Origin: Pirellulales bacterium
GTDB lineage: Bacteria; Planctomycetota; Planctomycetia; Pirellulales; JAEUIK01
Assembly (NCBI GenBank): GCA_019745975.1
Contig: JAIESQ010000041.1
Location: forward strand, 1-64,000
DNA length: 64,000 nucleotides
Direction of reading: 5' to 3'
Shown here: one piece after another, positions 1 through 8,520 of the stretch
How the letters are laid out: every line of letters begins with the position of its first letter
Position numbering within the stretch: position 1 is the first letter of the stretch
The notes under the pieces: model-generated
What the model saw: only the letters and a program-made list of their open reading frames with translations
Database searches by the model: none
Told to the model about the DNA's origin: nothing
Position numbers and translations under genes: made by a program

Positions 1-8
1 TCGATCAG

Positions 9-64
9 CCGAGGCCGTCAGGCCTCGGTACGGTGCCCCAGCGTATCTCGGACCTGTCAGGTCC
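9..64. repeat. Palindromic intergenic block, copy 1
   Basis: Two hairpin-forming words follow each other: CCGAGGCCGTCAGGCCTCGG at 9-28 and GGACCTGTCAGGTCC at 50-64. The same arrangement, with the first palindrome and its TACGGT extension identical, occurs at 12941-12998. Both copies end in TTCAT and lie shortly upstream of a member of the same small membrane-protein family (133 and 13063). They look like dispersed repeats rather than gene-specific regulators. Confidence 0.7.
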
Positions 65-132
65 GTTCATGGGCCCTGCGGTCGCGTGAATCGGTCTCCA
101 CGCGTTTGGACCAGTCGCGATAGAATTCGGCC

Positions 133-273
133 ATGCGTTATTTGTCCCCGCGCCGCTGGTTGCAGTTTCGCCTGAGTACGTGGTTTGTACTGGTGGCGAT
201 TCTCGGTTGGGCGATGGCTGGCCCTCATTCATGCACATACGCCCAGTCGTCCACGCGCTCTAATGACCCGCCA
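133..273 (+). pseudogene. Truncated member of the RFxLSTxLxL small membrane-protein family
   Basis: A 46-codon reading frame starts PRRWLQFRLSTWFVLVAIL, matching the N-termini of the proteins at 1320, 12505 and 13063 (basic residues, RFRLST, then one membrane segment). It stops soon after the first hydrophobic segment and lacks the C-terminal FLAWKAA part the others share. Its last 49 bases overlap the end of the convergent gene at 225-857. I read it as a decayed or truncated paralogue; expression as a micro-membrane protein cannot be excluded. Confidence 0.4.
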
Positions 274-857
274 TAGCCGTGCACAGGATAGTTTTGCCTT
301 GGAAAATAGAGAATTTGATCGAAGTTGAATCCACCGCTCGGTGTAAAGACGGATAAAGCCCAAGGGTTGCCAGCGTAGTCCTTTCGCGCCTCTGCGCCGG
401 TGTGATACACGAATCGAGGGTATGCCATCATCCCTGTCGTTGGAACGGCTGGTAGGTATTTTGGCACCAGGTCTTCAAGGGTCGTTGGTGGAGCCGACTG
501 ATCCTTTTCAAATCGCTGAATCGCGCTGATGAGCGGTTGACTGCGCCGAGCGAACGCCCGCATGCCCGCCATGCGGGCACTGTGCCCCAGTCGGATACCA
601 GCAATGCAGCATGGGACAAACAGAACGGTAAAGAGCAGGTAGAACAGCGCGCGATGGCGTGTGCGTGGCAGGATGGCGCAAATGATGAGAACAGGAAACG
701 CTAGAACAGAGACCAGCAATACGAAGCCGTAGAGAGCTTGAAACCACAAGAAGAAGTCAGTCCCGACCTTTGTCGTTGAAACCCATTGCGAGAATGGAAA
801 AAAGCCGATTGCGGACACGGCGAGAAGAATCAACAGCATCCGCCCTTGACGTTTCAT
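225..857 (-). CDS. Hypothetical membrane protein with pseudopilin-like C-terminal part
   Basis: Function unknown; 210 residues from the ATG at 857. An upstream ATG in frame at 1034 would add 59 residues with no membrane-protein character, so I prefer 857, which gives a basic MKRQGR start leading straight into a hydrophobic segment. Three or four membrane segments cover about residues 8-110. The soluble C-terminal part begins with a helix rich in charged residues followed by PPTTLEDLVPKYLP, a pattern seen in pseudopilin-like globular domains of planctomycetes. It is convergent with the small family member at 133. Confidence 0.6.
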   Translation of the reverse strand: MKRQGRMLLILLAVSAIGFFPFSQWVSTTKVGTDFFLWFQALYGFVLLVSVLAFPVLIICAILPRTRHRALFYLLFTVLFVPCCIAGIRLGHSARMAGMRAFARRSQPLISAIQRFEKDQSAPPTTLEDLVPKYLPAVPTTGMMAYPRFVYHTGAEARKDYAGNPWALSVFTPSGGFNFDQILYFPRQNYPVHGYGGSLERVDDWAYVHE

Positions 858-1093
858 GGTTCGTGGTTCGGCGCTTGGTGGATCAGCGAGTGCCGACGTA
901 ACTCGACGTCGGAACGCGCTGATGGCACAGTTTACCATCGTTTGCATGGCAACTGAGTCGACTACGTTGTCAAGTGCATCAACCCCAGGATGTTCTATCC
1001 CGCAGTCGCTCGGTGATCTTCGCCGCACGGCCAACCTGCTGCTAGATCGCTACCGTCGGTGGCGCTCGCTTGACAATTCGTGCCCGGGCTAGA

Positions 1094-1285
1094 ATGCCGA
1101 GCATGGGACGATTCCCGCTGACAGCCACGATTATTGCCTTCGCAATCGGCGTTGTGCTGGGCAAGTTGTTGCTTCCTTCGATGCGATGGCATCGAGGCTT
1201 GGTCGAAGGACCACAATGGTTCGTGGTGATTGTTGTTACCACGATTGGAACGCTCATCGACTGGTGGCGCACTCACAGGAATTAA
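1094..1285 (+). CDS. Small membrane protein, unknown function
   Basis: 63 residues from the ATG at 1094 (a second ATG lies at 1103). Two hydrophobic segments, roughly residues 8-25 and 38-56, are separated by a short loop with basic residues, and the protein ends WWRTHRN. No family is recognised. It lies 34 bases upstream of the RFxLST family gene at 1320 on the same strand, so co-transcription is possible. Its short length makes the call tentative. Confidence 0.45.
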   Translation: MPSMGRFPLTATIIAFAIGVVLGKLLLPSMRWHRGLVEGPQWFVVIVVTTIGTLIDWWRTHRN

Positions 1286-1319
1286 ACTGAATTCGACGCC
1301 GTGATGCCCGCGCGGCAGA

Positions 1320-1673
1320 ATGACAAACATGGACAGGAAGCCCAAGAAAAGCTGGTTCCGCTTCCGTCTCTCGACGGTCCTGATTCTGACCGCGATCGCG
1401 GCGTGGGGGATGCCTCTGTGCGAGCGTTCGCCAGTACTTGTTATGACACGCCCGACGACTGGTGAATTCATTGAGATTGACCACTTTCTTGGCCATTCAA
1501 ATGAAATCGAGAAGATGCAGATCCAGTTTCCCCGCTGGCAGCCATCAGTTGAATATCGTCTCGTGGTTGATGCGCGTATGATTCAGCCCACCCTAGCTCT
1601 TTTCGCCTTCCTCGCCTGGAAAGCCGCGGGGGCCGTGGTCGAACGTCGACGCCGTGAGGTCCTGCCCGAATGA
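1320..1673 (+). CDS. RFxLSTxLxL family small membrane protein
   Basis: 117 residues; an internal ATG at 1329 (MDRKPKKSW) is an equally likely start because the family begins with a short basic stretch. The N-terminus has W-F-RFRLSTVLILTAIAAWGM, one membrane helix; a middle domain of about 60 residues varies between paralogues; the C-terminus has a second helix ending FAFLAWKAAG and a basic tail. Paralogues lie at 12505 and 13063 and a remnant at 133. The bases after the stop resemble those after the paralogue at 12505, so gene and 3' flank seem to have been duplicated together. Function unknown. Confidence 0.65.
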   Translation: MTNMDRKPKKSWFRFRLSTVLILTAIAAWGMPLCERSPVLVMTRPTTGEFIEIDHFLGHSNEIEKMQIQFPRWQPSVEYRLVVDARMIQPTLALFAFLAWKAAGAVVERRRREVLPE

Positions 1674-1734
1674 ACGGCCCCTGCGGGGCCGGGAATGATC
1701 CAATGATAAGAAATGGGGTTGTTGCCGCGCGTGT

Positions 1735-1781
1735 CCCAGGCCTGGCGGCCTGGGCTGGTGTGAAGCGGCCTGTCAGGCCGC
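1735..1781. repeat. Palindromic repeat block downstream of the RFxLST gene
   Basis: Two hairpins, CCCAGGCCTGGCGGCCTGGG at 1735-1754 and GCGGCCTGTCAGGCCGC at 1765-1781. A closely related pair at 12825-12842 and 12853-12869 also follows an RFxLST-family gene, and both are preceded by an ATGAACGGCC start to the flank. They might act as transcription stops, but no T-run follows. Confidence 0.65.
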
Positions 1782-1816
1782 GATACGACTGGTGCGAGAT
1801 CACACGCGAGGCCGAG

Positions 1817-1891
1817 GGGGACCGGTACATATTTTCGGCCGGCGCGGGCTGGTTCGCACAACATCGCACGCCGAAAAATGTACGAGTCCCC
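1817..1891. repeat. 75-bp imperfect inverted repeat, REP-like (family A)
   Basis: The left arm starts GGGGACCGGTACAT and continues into TTTTCGGC; the right arm is GCCGAAAAATGTAC followed by GAGTCCCC, giving arms of about 22 bp around a variable loop. Related copies occur at 8408-8484 and 60572-60649, with a degenerate copy near 13710-13773. It ends 12 bases past the stop of the mlrC-like gene on the opposite strand, so it may also serve as a 3' stem-loop. Confidence 0.75.
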
Positions 1892-1903
1892 GGCGCGGCC
1901 GCA

Positions 1904-3442
1904 TCACGCGGGGTGCGGCGGGAAACGGCTGAAGAGCTGTGGTGCCGGCTGCCAGGCGGCGATCTCGTCCCACGGCCAGAGCGGCCGCGTGATCCGCTCA
2001 TAAGGATAGCGCCAAAAATCGCTCGGCGCGCAGCCGGGGGCCGAGGTGTGAATGATTCGCGCCGCGATCGGCTCATAAACCGCGCGAAAACCGCACGGGC
2101 TTTTGGCGACCAGCACGGCGGCTTCCCGTGGCTCCAAGCCGGCCGCGCGGAACAGCTCAGGGGCGAAGTGCGGCCCTGAGCGCGACGTGATCACCACGCG
2201 CACCTGCCTGCCCGCACCAGAGCGCAACACCGCTGCGCGCCCCATGTCGATCGGCAGGTTGCGCGCCAAGTGCCCGGAGAGCACGAAGCGGGCATCGAAC
2301 AGCTTCTCGACCGTGCCGCGCAAGGCCAGCGGCTTGCTGAAGCGTGTGTCGCGCACGCCGCCCAGTTGGACATCGACCGTCGCGCCGAAGCCGGCCGCCT
2401 CCAGTTGCCGCACCACCTCGGGCGAGACGAGCGCGGCCAGCGCCGGCCGCGGCCAGTCGTACTTGAGCAGTTCGGCGATGATCGCGGTCGCGTCGCCTGG
2501 CGCGCCTGAGGTCGTGGCGTCGCAACCATCGCCCAGCACGACGAGCCCGGGGCCGTGCTCGAAGGCTTCGCGCACCGCTTGATCATACGGCACGAGCGTC
2601 GGCAGGTACTCTTCACGACGACTCCACACCACTTCGGCGATTCGTGCGCAGTGCTCAGCCGCTAGCCGTGCGTCGCCGTCGGTCGTCACCAGAACTGTGG
2701 AGGCCAGGTCGGGCACGTCGAGCCACGGCTGCACGGTCGCCAGGCCGGCGCTGAGCACGCCTGGGGTGGCTTCGAGTGCGATGAGCGCTTGCTTGAGCTC
2801 CCAGCTCAAACCTGCGCCGCGTTCGGTGTTCGCGCGTTCGGCGGGAAAGACCACTGGCACGTGCTGGAAGGCGGTCACGGGCCGAGCGCCGTCGACGAGC
2901 ATCCGCCGCAGTAGTTTCGCGCCGCGCTGGCCGGTCTCGAAGACATCGACGTGCGGCGCGGTGTGAAACAGCACCAGCGCGTCGGCCGCGCGGGCCATGG
3001 CCGGCGTGACGTGGGCGTGCAGGTCGAGCGTGGCCACCAGCGGCAACTGGTCGCCGATCGACTGGCGAATCGCGGTGAGAAGTTCGCCTTCGACGTCGGG
3101 ATGTTCGTCGGCCACGAGCGCCCCGTGCAAGGCGAGCAACACCGCGTCGAGCTGGCCAGCGCGCGCCAGCGCCGCCAGCAGTTCGTCGCGCAGCCAGGCG
3201 AACGTGTCGGCAGTCGCCGGACCGCTCGGCCAGGCCGGCAAGCGCACCAGGCCGACAATCTCGGGCTGCTCGGGCCAGGCGCTGAGGCTTTGAATGAAGC
3301 CCCCCAGCTCGTTGGTGTGCGCCAACTGCGCGACGATCTCGGCGCCACGCAGCACGCCGAACTCCTCGAAGTCGGCGCGCGTCGTCGGCAGCGGGTTGAA
3401 GGTGTTCGTCTCTTGCCAGAGCTGGCCGATGCCGATCCGCAT
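1904..3442 (-). CDS. MlrC-family (M81) protein
   Basis: 512 residues, usual for the MlrC family (microcystinase C-like proteins, often annotated M81 metallopeptidase). The start at 3442 gives MRIGIGQLWQETNTFNPLPT, the typical opening with the conserved QETNTF; the 37 upstream in-frame residues are non-conserved and basic. Metal-binding type motifs are visible: LDLHAHV in the first half and TAPHVDVFETG shortly after, with GDGCDATTSGAPGD near the middle. It lies 26 bases downstream of the class III aminotransferase gene on the same strand, so the two probably form an operon. The true substrate of most MlrC homologues is unknown; microcystin cleavage should not be assumed. Confidence 0.88.
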   Translation of the reverse strand: MRIGIGQLWQETNTFNPLPTTRADFEEFGVLRGAEIVAQLAHTNELGGFIQSLSAWPEQPEIVGLVRLPAWPSGPATADTFAWLRDELLAALARAGQLDAVLLALHGALVADEHPDVEGELLTAIRQSIGDQLPLVATLDLHAHVTPAMARAADALVLFHTAPHVDVFETGQRGAKLLRRMLVDGARPVTAFQHVPVVFPAERANTERGAGLSWELKQALIALEATPGVLSAGLATVQPWLDVPDLASTVLVTTDGDARLAAEHCARIAEVVWSRREEYLPTLVPYDQAVREAFEHGPGLVVLGDGCDATTSGAPGDATAIIAELLKYDWPRPALAALVSPEVVRQLEAAGFGATVDVQLGGVRDTRFSKPLALRGTVEKLFDARFVLSGHLARNLPIDMGRAAVLRSGAGRQVRVVITSRSGPHFAPELFRAAGLEPREAAVLVAKSPCGFRAVYEPIAARIIHTSAPGCAPSDFWRYPYERITRPLWPWDEIAAWQPAPQLFSRFPPHPA

Positions 3443-3468
3443 GAGGGGCTCACGGAAGTATTCTGGGT

Positions 3469-4836
3469 TCAAAGCGCCGCGGCCAGGCGGGCGATGGCGG
3501 TATCGAGCCGGGCCAGGGCGTCGTCGACGTCGGCCTCGGTCATCGCGGCGCAAAATCCATGATGGCAGGCCGCGCCGCCGTAGTCGTGGAAGTAAACGCC
3601 TTCGTCGATCGCGGCGGCGATGAAGCGCAACATCAGCGCGCGATCGTGCTTAAGCGCGTCGCGATAGTTGCGCACCTCGCCATCGATGCCGAAATAGATG
3701 CCGAAGCGGGCCCCCAAGCCGACGGCACGCCCCGGCACGCCATGCCGCGCGAAGGCCGCGTTCAGCCCGCCATAGAGCCGCTCGCCGACGCGGTTGATGT
3801 GTTCGTAGAATCCCGGTTCGCGATAGGCGGCGTTGGCGGCGATGCCGGCCGCCACCGCCACGGGATGGCCATTGTAGGTGCCGCTGTGCTGGCAATCGCC
3901 GATGGGCATCAGGCGTTCCATGATGTCGGCGCGGCCGCCGAAGACGCTCAGCGGATAGCCGCCACCGACCGCCTTGCCGAGCGTACACAAGTCGGGCGTG
4001 ATGGCGAGGTGTTCCTGGGCGCCGCCGGGCCCCATGCGGAAGGCGCTCAACACTTCGTCGAAGATCAACAGCGCGCCATGATCGCGCGTCGCGCGCCGCA
4101 ACGTGCTCATGAATTCGGCGGTGGGGCGAATGCAGCCGGCGTTGTAGTAGATCGGTTCGCAGATCGCGGCGGCCAGCTCGCGGCCGTGGCGTTCGAAAGC
4201 GCGCTGGACGAGGTCGGGCCGATTGTAAGGGACCACGACCAATTGCACCGCTAACTCTGGAAGCATGCCAGTCGAAGCTGGCCAGACCGTCGGGTTGGTC
4301 TCGTCGCCCAGTTGTTCGCGCGGTGTGTTGATCGAGAACATCACCTGGTCGTGATAGCCGTGGAAGTTCCCCTCGAACTTCAGGAGCTTGGTACGGCCGG
4401 TGAAGGCGCGGGCCAGGCGGATGCAGTGCAGCGTGGCTTCGGTGCCTGAGCCGGTGAACCGCACGCGCTGGCAACAGGGGACCGTTTCGCAGAGGCGGCG
4501 GGCGAGCTCGCCGTGCAGCTCGTTTTCGTACGAGCAGGCGGCGCCGCGGGCGATCACGTCGGTCACCGCGCGGGCGACGCGCTCGTCGCCGTGGCCCAAC
4601 AGTGTCGCCCCGTGGCTGGTGCACAAGTCGATGTAGCGCCGGCCGTCGAGATCCCAGACGTAGGGCCCCGCGGCCCGATCGAAGAGCATGCCGCGGCCGA
4701 TCGCGCGGTTGACGCGCGTCGACGCCGAGACGCCGCCGGCCAGGTACTGGCGATGCTGCTCGAACTGTTGGCTGGTGCGGCTCACGGTTTGGGTCTCATG
4801 AAGCGTCTCGCAGGCGTGACGCCGTAGCACGGCCAT
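3469..4836 (-). CDS. Class III aminotransferase (glutamate-1-semialdehyde mutase-like)
   Basis: A PLP enzyme of about 440 conserved residues. The motif LLIFDEVLSAFRMGP holds the PLP-contacting Asp and TLGKAVGGGYPLSVFGG holds the Schiff-base lysine; RFTGSGTEATLHCIRLARA is the cofactor phosphate-binding region. Overall it resembles the glutamate-1-semialdehyde aminomutase/omega-aminotransferase group, but nearby genes do not suggest tetrapyrrole synthesis, so I leave it unnamed. I use the ATG at 4836; the in-frame ATG at 4875 lies beyond a hairpin repeat (4854-4870), and GTG at 4785 is where family similarity begins. It probably heads an operon with the MlrC-like gene; together they may process an amino compound. 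Confidence 0.85.
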   Translation of the reverse strand: MAVLRRHACETLHETQTVSRTSQQFEQHRQYLAGGVSASTRVNRAIGRGMLFDRAAGPYVWDLDGRRYIDLCTSHGATLLGHGDERVARAVTDVIARGAACSYENELHGELARRLCETVPCCQRVRFTGSGTEATLHCIRLARAFTGRTKLLKFEGNFHGYHDQVMFSINTPREQLGDETNPTVWPASTGMLPELAVQLVVVPYNRPDLVQRAFERHGRELAAAICEPIYYNAGCIRPTAEFMSTLRRATRDHGALLIFDEVLSAFRMGPGGAQEHLAITPDLCTLGKAVGGGYPLSVFGGRADIMERLMPIGDCQHSGTYNGHPVAVAAGIAANAAYREPGFYEHINRVGERLYGGLNAAFARHGVPGRAVGLGARFGIYFGIDGEVRNYRDALKHDRALMLRFIAAAIDEGVYFHDYGGAACHHGFCAAMTEADVDDALARLDTAIARLAAAL

Positions 4837-4853
4837 CTTGGCGGTGGTTCCAA

Positions 4854-4870
4854 ATGGGCTAGAAGCCCAT
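4854..4870. repeat. Small hairpin ending in GCCAC
   Basis: ATGGGCT-AGA-AGCCCAT is a perfect 7-bp stem with a 3-base loop, followed by GCCAC. It sits between the aminotransferase start and the end of the DUF1801 gene. Hairpins followed by GCCAC also occur at 8352 and in the 10467 family. Confidence 0.55.
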
Positions 4871-4878
4871 GCCACGGA

Positions 4879-5520
4879 CTACTTCGCGACGCGGTGCTTT
4901 TTGACTGGCGCCTTGGCGGTCTTTTTCGGTGTTGATTTGGCGACGGTCGTCTTAGTTGCTTGCCGCTTGGTGGCTTTTCGTTTGGCAGCGGCTCGAGTCG
5001 TGGACTTGGCGCTGGGCGTTTTCGCGCTGGGCTTCTCGGCAGTCGGGCCGCGCTTGGGGCGGCTGCGCATCTGGCCGAGCACTCGTTCATAGTTGGCGAT
5101 GTAGGCCGCGGCCGACGTGCGGCGCAAAGCCTCGGCGATGACGTCGAGCGCCAAGTCTTCGGCGCGCTGGAAGCGGATGCAGCACTTGCCCATATTCAGT
5201 TTCTTGCCGGTCTTGGCCCAGGCCTTGTGAAACCAATCCCAGTGCGGGCCGTCGCCGTAGACCGACATCAGGTAGAGCGACAGGTAATTCTTCTGCGACG
5301 CCAGGCAGGCCAGCGGCAGCGGCTGCTTTGGATTGCAGTGATAGCCCGGCGGGTAGACGCTGTGCGGCACGTAGTAGCCGATCATGCCGTACTGCATTCC
5401 CTCGGCAAAGCCGGAGTCGAGATTGTCGAGAATCACGCGGCGAACCGCTTCGACTGCGCGGCGGCGATCGGCGGGGAGCGACTTGAGATAGGCTTCGACG
5501 GTAGTCGCGGAGCTTTGCAT
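4879..5520 (-). CDS. DUF1801 (YdhG-like) protein with Lys/Ala-rich histone-like tail
   Basis: 213 residues. About residues 1-140 form a DUF1801 domain: it opens TTVEAYLKSLPADRRRAVEA, followed by GMIGYYVPHSVYP and YLSLYLMSVYGDG, all typical of this small soluble fold whose biochemical role is not settled. The last ~65 residues are a low-complexity tail of Lys, Ala, Thr, Pro and Ser (for example KRKATKRQATK and KKTAKAPVKK) resembling histone H1 or AlgP-type tails. The core domain alone is the usual family length, so the tail is an addition, suggesting nucleic-acid binding. That role is inference. Single gene, with the aminotransferase downstream on the same strand. Confidence 0.85.
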   Translation of the reverse strand: MQSSATTVEAYLKSLPADRRRAVEAVRRVILDNLDSGFAEGMQYGMIGYYVPHSVYPPGYHCNPKQPLPLACLASQKNYLSLYLMSVYGDGPHWDWFHKAWAKTGKKLNMGKCCIRFQRAEDLALDVIAEALRRTSAAAYIANYERVLGQMRSRPKRGPTAEKPSAKTPSAKSTTRAAAKRKATKRQATKTTVAKSTPKKTAKAPVKKHRVAK

Positions 5521-5757
5521 GGCGATGGATCCTGCGCTGGTGCCGTGTGGCGCGATTGCTAACGGAGTTCGACCGCCAGTTTCGCTGGCGACCCCTGCCG
5601 GTCGCGGCGGCGAAACGCCATACTACAACGCCTCGCCGGGCGGAGCGAGCGTCGACGCGTGCGAGTGCGCCGGTTGTAGCAACGCCGCATCGATTGCGAA
5701 GTCGCGCCGCCTACCTTCACGCCCGAATTCCCTCCCGCCTTTCATTACTCACGTCTC

Positions 5758-6984
5758 ATGTCGCCAGAAAAATTCGACATCGTGATCGTCGGGGGAGGGC
5801 TGGTCGGGCTGGCGACCGCGATGGCGCTGACCCAGCAATCGACGGCGCGCGTGCTCGTGGTCGAGGCCGAGACGGAGCTGGCCGCGCATCAGAGCGGCCA
5901 CAACAGTGGCGTGATCCATTCGGGGCTGTACTACAAACCGGGCTCGCTCAAGGCGCGCAATTGCGTCGCGGGGCGGGAGCTGATGTACGCGTTTTGCGCC
6001 GAGCACGGCGTGGCTTACGACCGTTGCGGCAAGTTGGTCGTGGCGATCAACAGCAGTCAATTGCCGGCGCTTGACGAACTGGAGCGCCGCGGAGCCGCCA
6101 ATGGGCTCGCCGGCCTGTGTCGCGTGACGCCCGAGCAGATTCGCGAGCGCGAGCCGCACGTGTCGGCCGTGGCCGGGCTCGAAGTGCCCGAGACCGGCAT
6201 CGTCGACTACAAGGGGGTCGCGCGCGAGTACGCCCGATTGGCCCAGCAGGCGGGCGGCACGATCGAGAAGCAGGCGCGCGTCGTGGCCGTGCAGCAGCGC
6301 GGCGACGGACTGACGATCGAGACCACGCGCGGCGAGTTCGCGTGCGGCAACTTGATCAACTGCGCCGGGTTGCAGTCGGACCGCGTGGCGCAGATGTGCG
6401 GCGTCGAGACTGGCGTGCGGATCATTCCTTTCCGCGGCGAGTACTATCAATTGATTCCGTCGCGCGAGTCGCTGGTGCGCGACTTGATCTATCCCGTGCC
6501 CGACGCGCGGTTTCCATTCCTTGGCGTGCACTTTACGCGGATGATTCAGGGAGGAATTGAAGCCGGCCCGAACGCGGTGCTGGCGTTGGCGCGGCATGGC
6601 TACACGCGCACGAGTTTTTCGCCGCGCGACGTGGCGAGCCTGGTGGGCTATGGCGGATTCTGGCGGATGGCCGCCCGTTACTGGCGCACCGGCTGCGGCG
6701 AGCTGTATCGCTCGTGGAGCCGGCGGGCGTTCGTGCGCGCTTTGCAGATGCTGGTGCCCGAGCTGCGCTACGACGATATCGTGCCGGCCGGCGCTGGGGT
6801 CCGCGCGCAGGCGGTCGCTCCCAACGGCACGCTGGTCGACGACTTTGTGATTGCCGAGCGCGAGCGGATGATCCACGTAGTGAACGCGCCGTCGCCGGCG
6901 GCGACCGCGTCGATCAGCATCGGCAGGACGATCGCCGAGCTGGCTGTGCGGAATTTCTCGCTGAGCATGCAAAGACGGTTGTAG
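5758..6984 (+). CDS. lhgO: L-2-hydroxyglutarate oxidase
   Basis: 408 residues, normal for LhgO. This FAD enzyme oxidises L-2-hydroxyglutarate to 2-oxoglutarate at the membrane. The Rossmann dinucleotide motif VIVGGGLVGLATAMAL is at residues 9-24; HQSGHNSGVIHSGLYY is the highly conserved family signature, and RGEYYQL and PNAVLAL follow in the expected order. The ATG at 5758 places the FAD motif at the correct distance from the N-terminus. It stands alone between intergenic repeats and is divergent from the DUF1801 gene. Confidence 0.92.
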   Translation: MSPEKFDIVIVGGGLVGLATAMALTQQSTARVLVVEAETELAAHQSGHNSGVIHSGLYYKPGSLKARNCVAGRELMYAFCAEHGVAYDRCGKLVVAINSSQLPALDELERRGAANGLAGLCRVTPEQIREREPHVSAVAGLEVPETGIVDYKGVAREYARLAQQAGGTIEKQARVVAVQQRGDGLTIETTRGEFACGNLINCAGLQSDRVAQMCGVETGVRIIPFRGEYYQLIPSRESLVRDLIYPVPDARFPFLGVHFTRMIQGGIEAGPNAVLALARHGYTRTSFSPRDVASLVGYGGFWRMAARYWRTGCGELYRSWSRRAFVRALQMLVPELRYDDIVPAGAGVRAQAVAPNGTLVDDFVIAERERMIHVVNAPSPAATASISIGRTIAELAVRNFSLSMQRRL

Positions 6985-7019
6985 TTGTCAGCGACACGCT
7001 CCACGCTACTTTGCAACTG

Positions 7020-7146
7020 GGTGGCCCTGACCCCGTCAGGGTGCCGAAGGCACAAGAGGCTACTGAAGAGCCGACTGTGATTCGAGCGGTCGCGCACAAT
7101 ACAAACCTCTTGTCGCTGCGCGACACGGACAGGGTCCGTGCCACCC
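7020..7146. repeat. Composite repeat with CACAAGAGG/CCTCTTGTCGCTGCG arms (family D)
   Basis: A 127-bp inverted structure: GGTGGCCC...CACAAGAGG on the left, CCTCTTGTCGCTGCGCGAC...GCCACCCC on the right, with smaller hairpins inside (CCCTGACCCCGTCAGGG; CGGACAGGGTCCG). A related full copy is at 15288-15426 and a right-half copy at 53303-53378. It fills the gap between two convergent genes. Confidence 0.7.
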
Positions 7147-7177
7147 CGATTCACTGCGTTGCCCGTTCCCTGCTGGC

Positions 7178-8287
7178 TCAGCCGCGCCAGAAAGCCATGA
7201 CGATCTCGAAGGCGATCAAGAGCACAATCACGACTTCGAGAAACTCCGCGCGCCAGGTGGCCGTCTGGTCGGAGAGTGTGCGATAGACCTCTTCGACCAC
7301 ATCAAGCGAGCGGCGAATGCTCTGCTCCCACTGATCGAGGTGGAACCGCGCGGCGACGAGCCGATAGACGCGCGCCAGGTACTGGTCGCCGATCAGCTTG
7401 AGCACGTTGCTCGCCCGGTCGGAGACGGCGTGCGCTTCGATGCGCAAGTCGCCCAGCTCGCGCAGCGGCCGCGACAGCGACCGCCAGAACGGCAGCCAAC
7501 TGCGCGCCAACGGATGGATCAAGCGATACGCCTCGGCGAGCCGGACGTCGAGCTGTTGATCGGTGTAGCGAAATTCGAGCAACTGCAAGTTGGCGAACTC
7601 GATCGCTTCGAGCGTCTCGTCGCAGTCCTCGTCGACGAGCACGGCCGCCGACCAGTCGGGCACGAAGAGATCGCTGGGCGCATAGCGCAATTGCAAACGC
7701 AGCGCCTCGCGGACCTCGTCGGCGGAGAGCGGGCCGGCTTCGAGCCGCACGAGACCGGCCAGCCAGTCGGCCTCGCCCACCAGCAACTGGTCGATCGCCG
7801 GCAGCGGCGGCGCGGGCGAGAGTTCGAAGACGAAATACTCTTCGCTGGCCGTGGAGAGCTGCGCATCCTTGATGGCGGGGCGAAGCCGCTCGAAGACCGA
7901 CTCGACCAGCCCACGCGCCGTGGCGACCAGCGGGCCCGGATCGGCTAACTCGCCGGCCAACTCGGCGAGCTGGGCGCGCGTGGCACAAAGCGGCAAGCGC
8001 ACGCGCACGCTGACAGCGGCGAAATCAAAGATTGTCAACTCGGCCGTGGCCGCGGCGTCGCGCAGTGCTGCGAAATCGAGTGCTGGAGCGGGCAAAGCCA
8101 GTCGCAGCGGGGGTGGCAGGTATTCGATCGACGACGGGGTGCGCCGCCGCCGCCGCAAAACATGTGGCTCGCCGCCGATCAAACGCGAAGCCTGCTCGAG
8201 ATCGATCTCGTCGCCCCAGTCGAAGGCGACAAAGATGTTGAGCCGGCCGTGAATCGGCTGGTCGGCGGCGAGTTCGGTCGCTGGCAT
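7178..8287 (-). CDS. DUF155/RMD1-type protein with C-terminal membrane anchor
   Basis: 369 residues from the ATG at 8287; 29 further in-frame residues upstream look non-coding. The order of features fits the DUF155 family (yeast Rmd1/Sif-like, human RMND1): an N-terminal beta-rich part (LNIFVAFDWGDEID), an acidic helical middle (DEDCDETLEAIEFANLQLLEFRY), a long C-terminal helical region and one membrane segment near the end (EFLEVVIVLLIAFEIVMAF). In mitochondria RMND1 supports translation; bacterial roles are not established. It is convergent with lhgO and its 5' side borders repeats before aspS. The family call is from layout and motif memory. Confidence 0.65.
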   Translation of the reverse strand: MPATELAADQPIHGRLNIFVAFDWGDEIDLEQASRLIGGEPHVLRRRRRTPSSIEYLPPPLRLALPAPALDFAALRDAAATAELTIFDFAAVSVRVRLPLCATRAQLAELAGELADPGPLVATARGLVESVFERLRPAIKDAQLSTASEEYFVFELSPAPPLPAIDQLLVGEADWLAGLVRLEAGPLSADEVREALRLQLRYAPSDLFVPDWSAAVLVDEDCDETLEAIEFANLQLLEFRYTDQQLDVRLAEAYRLIHPLARSWLPFWRSLSRPLRELGDLRIEAHAVSDRASNVLKLIGDQYLARVYRLVAARFHLDQWEQSIRRSLDVVEEVYRTLSDQTATWRAEFLEVVIVLLIAFEIVMAFWRG

Positions 8288-8351
8288 CGTGGTATCCGCG
8301 AAAACACCGGGGGCGTGCGGCGAGCAGGTTCGCAGAACGATTGTAGGAGAA

Positions 8352-8370
8352 CACGGCCACGATGGCCGTG
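8352..8370. repeat. Small hairpin CACGGCCA-CGA-TGGCCGTG followed by CCAC
   Basis: A perfect 8-bp stem with a 3-base loop, then CCAC, in the gap between the DUF155 gene and aspS. Same general form as the hairpin at 4854-4870. Confidence 0.5.
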
Positions 8371-8407
8371 CCACGACATCAGGAGAACTGCAAAGTCAAT
8401 AATGCGA

Positions 8408-8484
8408 GGGGGACAGGTACATGTTTTCGGCCGACGGGAGTTGGCAGGGATGACGTTGGCGAGCCGAAAAATGTACCAGACCCC
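8408..8484. repeat. 77-bp inverted repeat, REP-like (family A)
   Basis: The left arm GGGGGACAGGTACATGTTTT is mirrored by CCGAAAAATGTACCAGACCCC on the right, with a variable loop of about 30 bases. It is the best preserved of the family A copies in the window (others at 1817, 60572 and, degenerate, 13710). Confidence 0.8.
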
Positions 8485-8520
8485 GACTTTGCAGTTCGCC
8501 GTGCAGCGACACGACGAACC

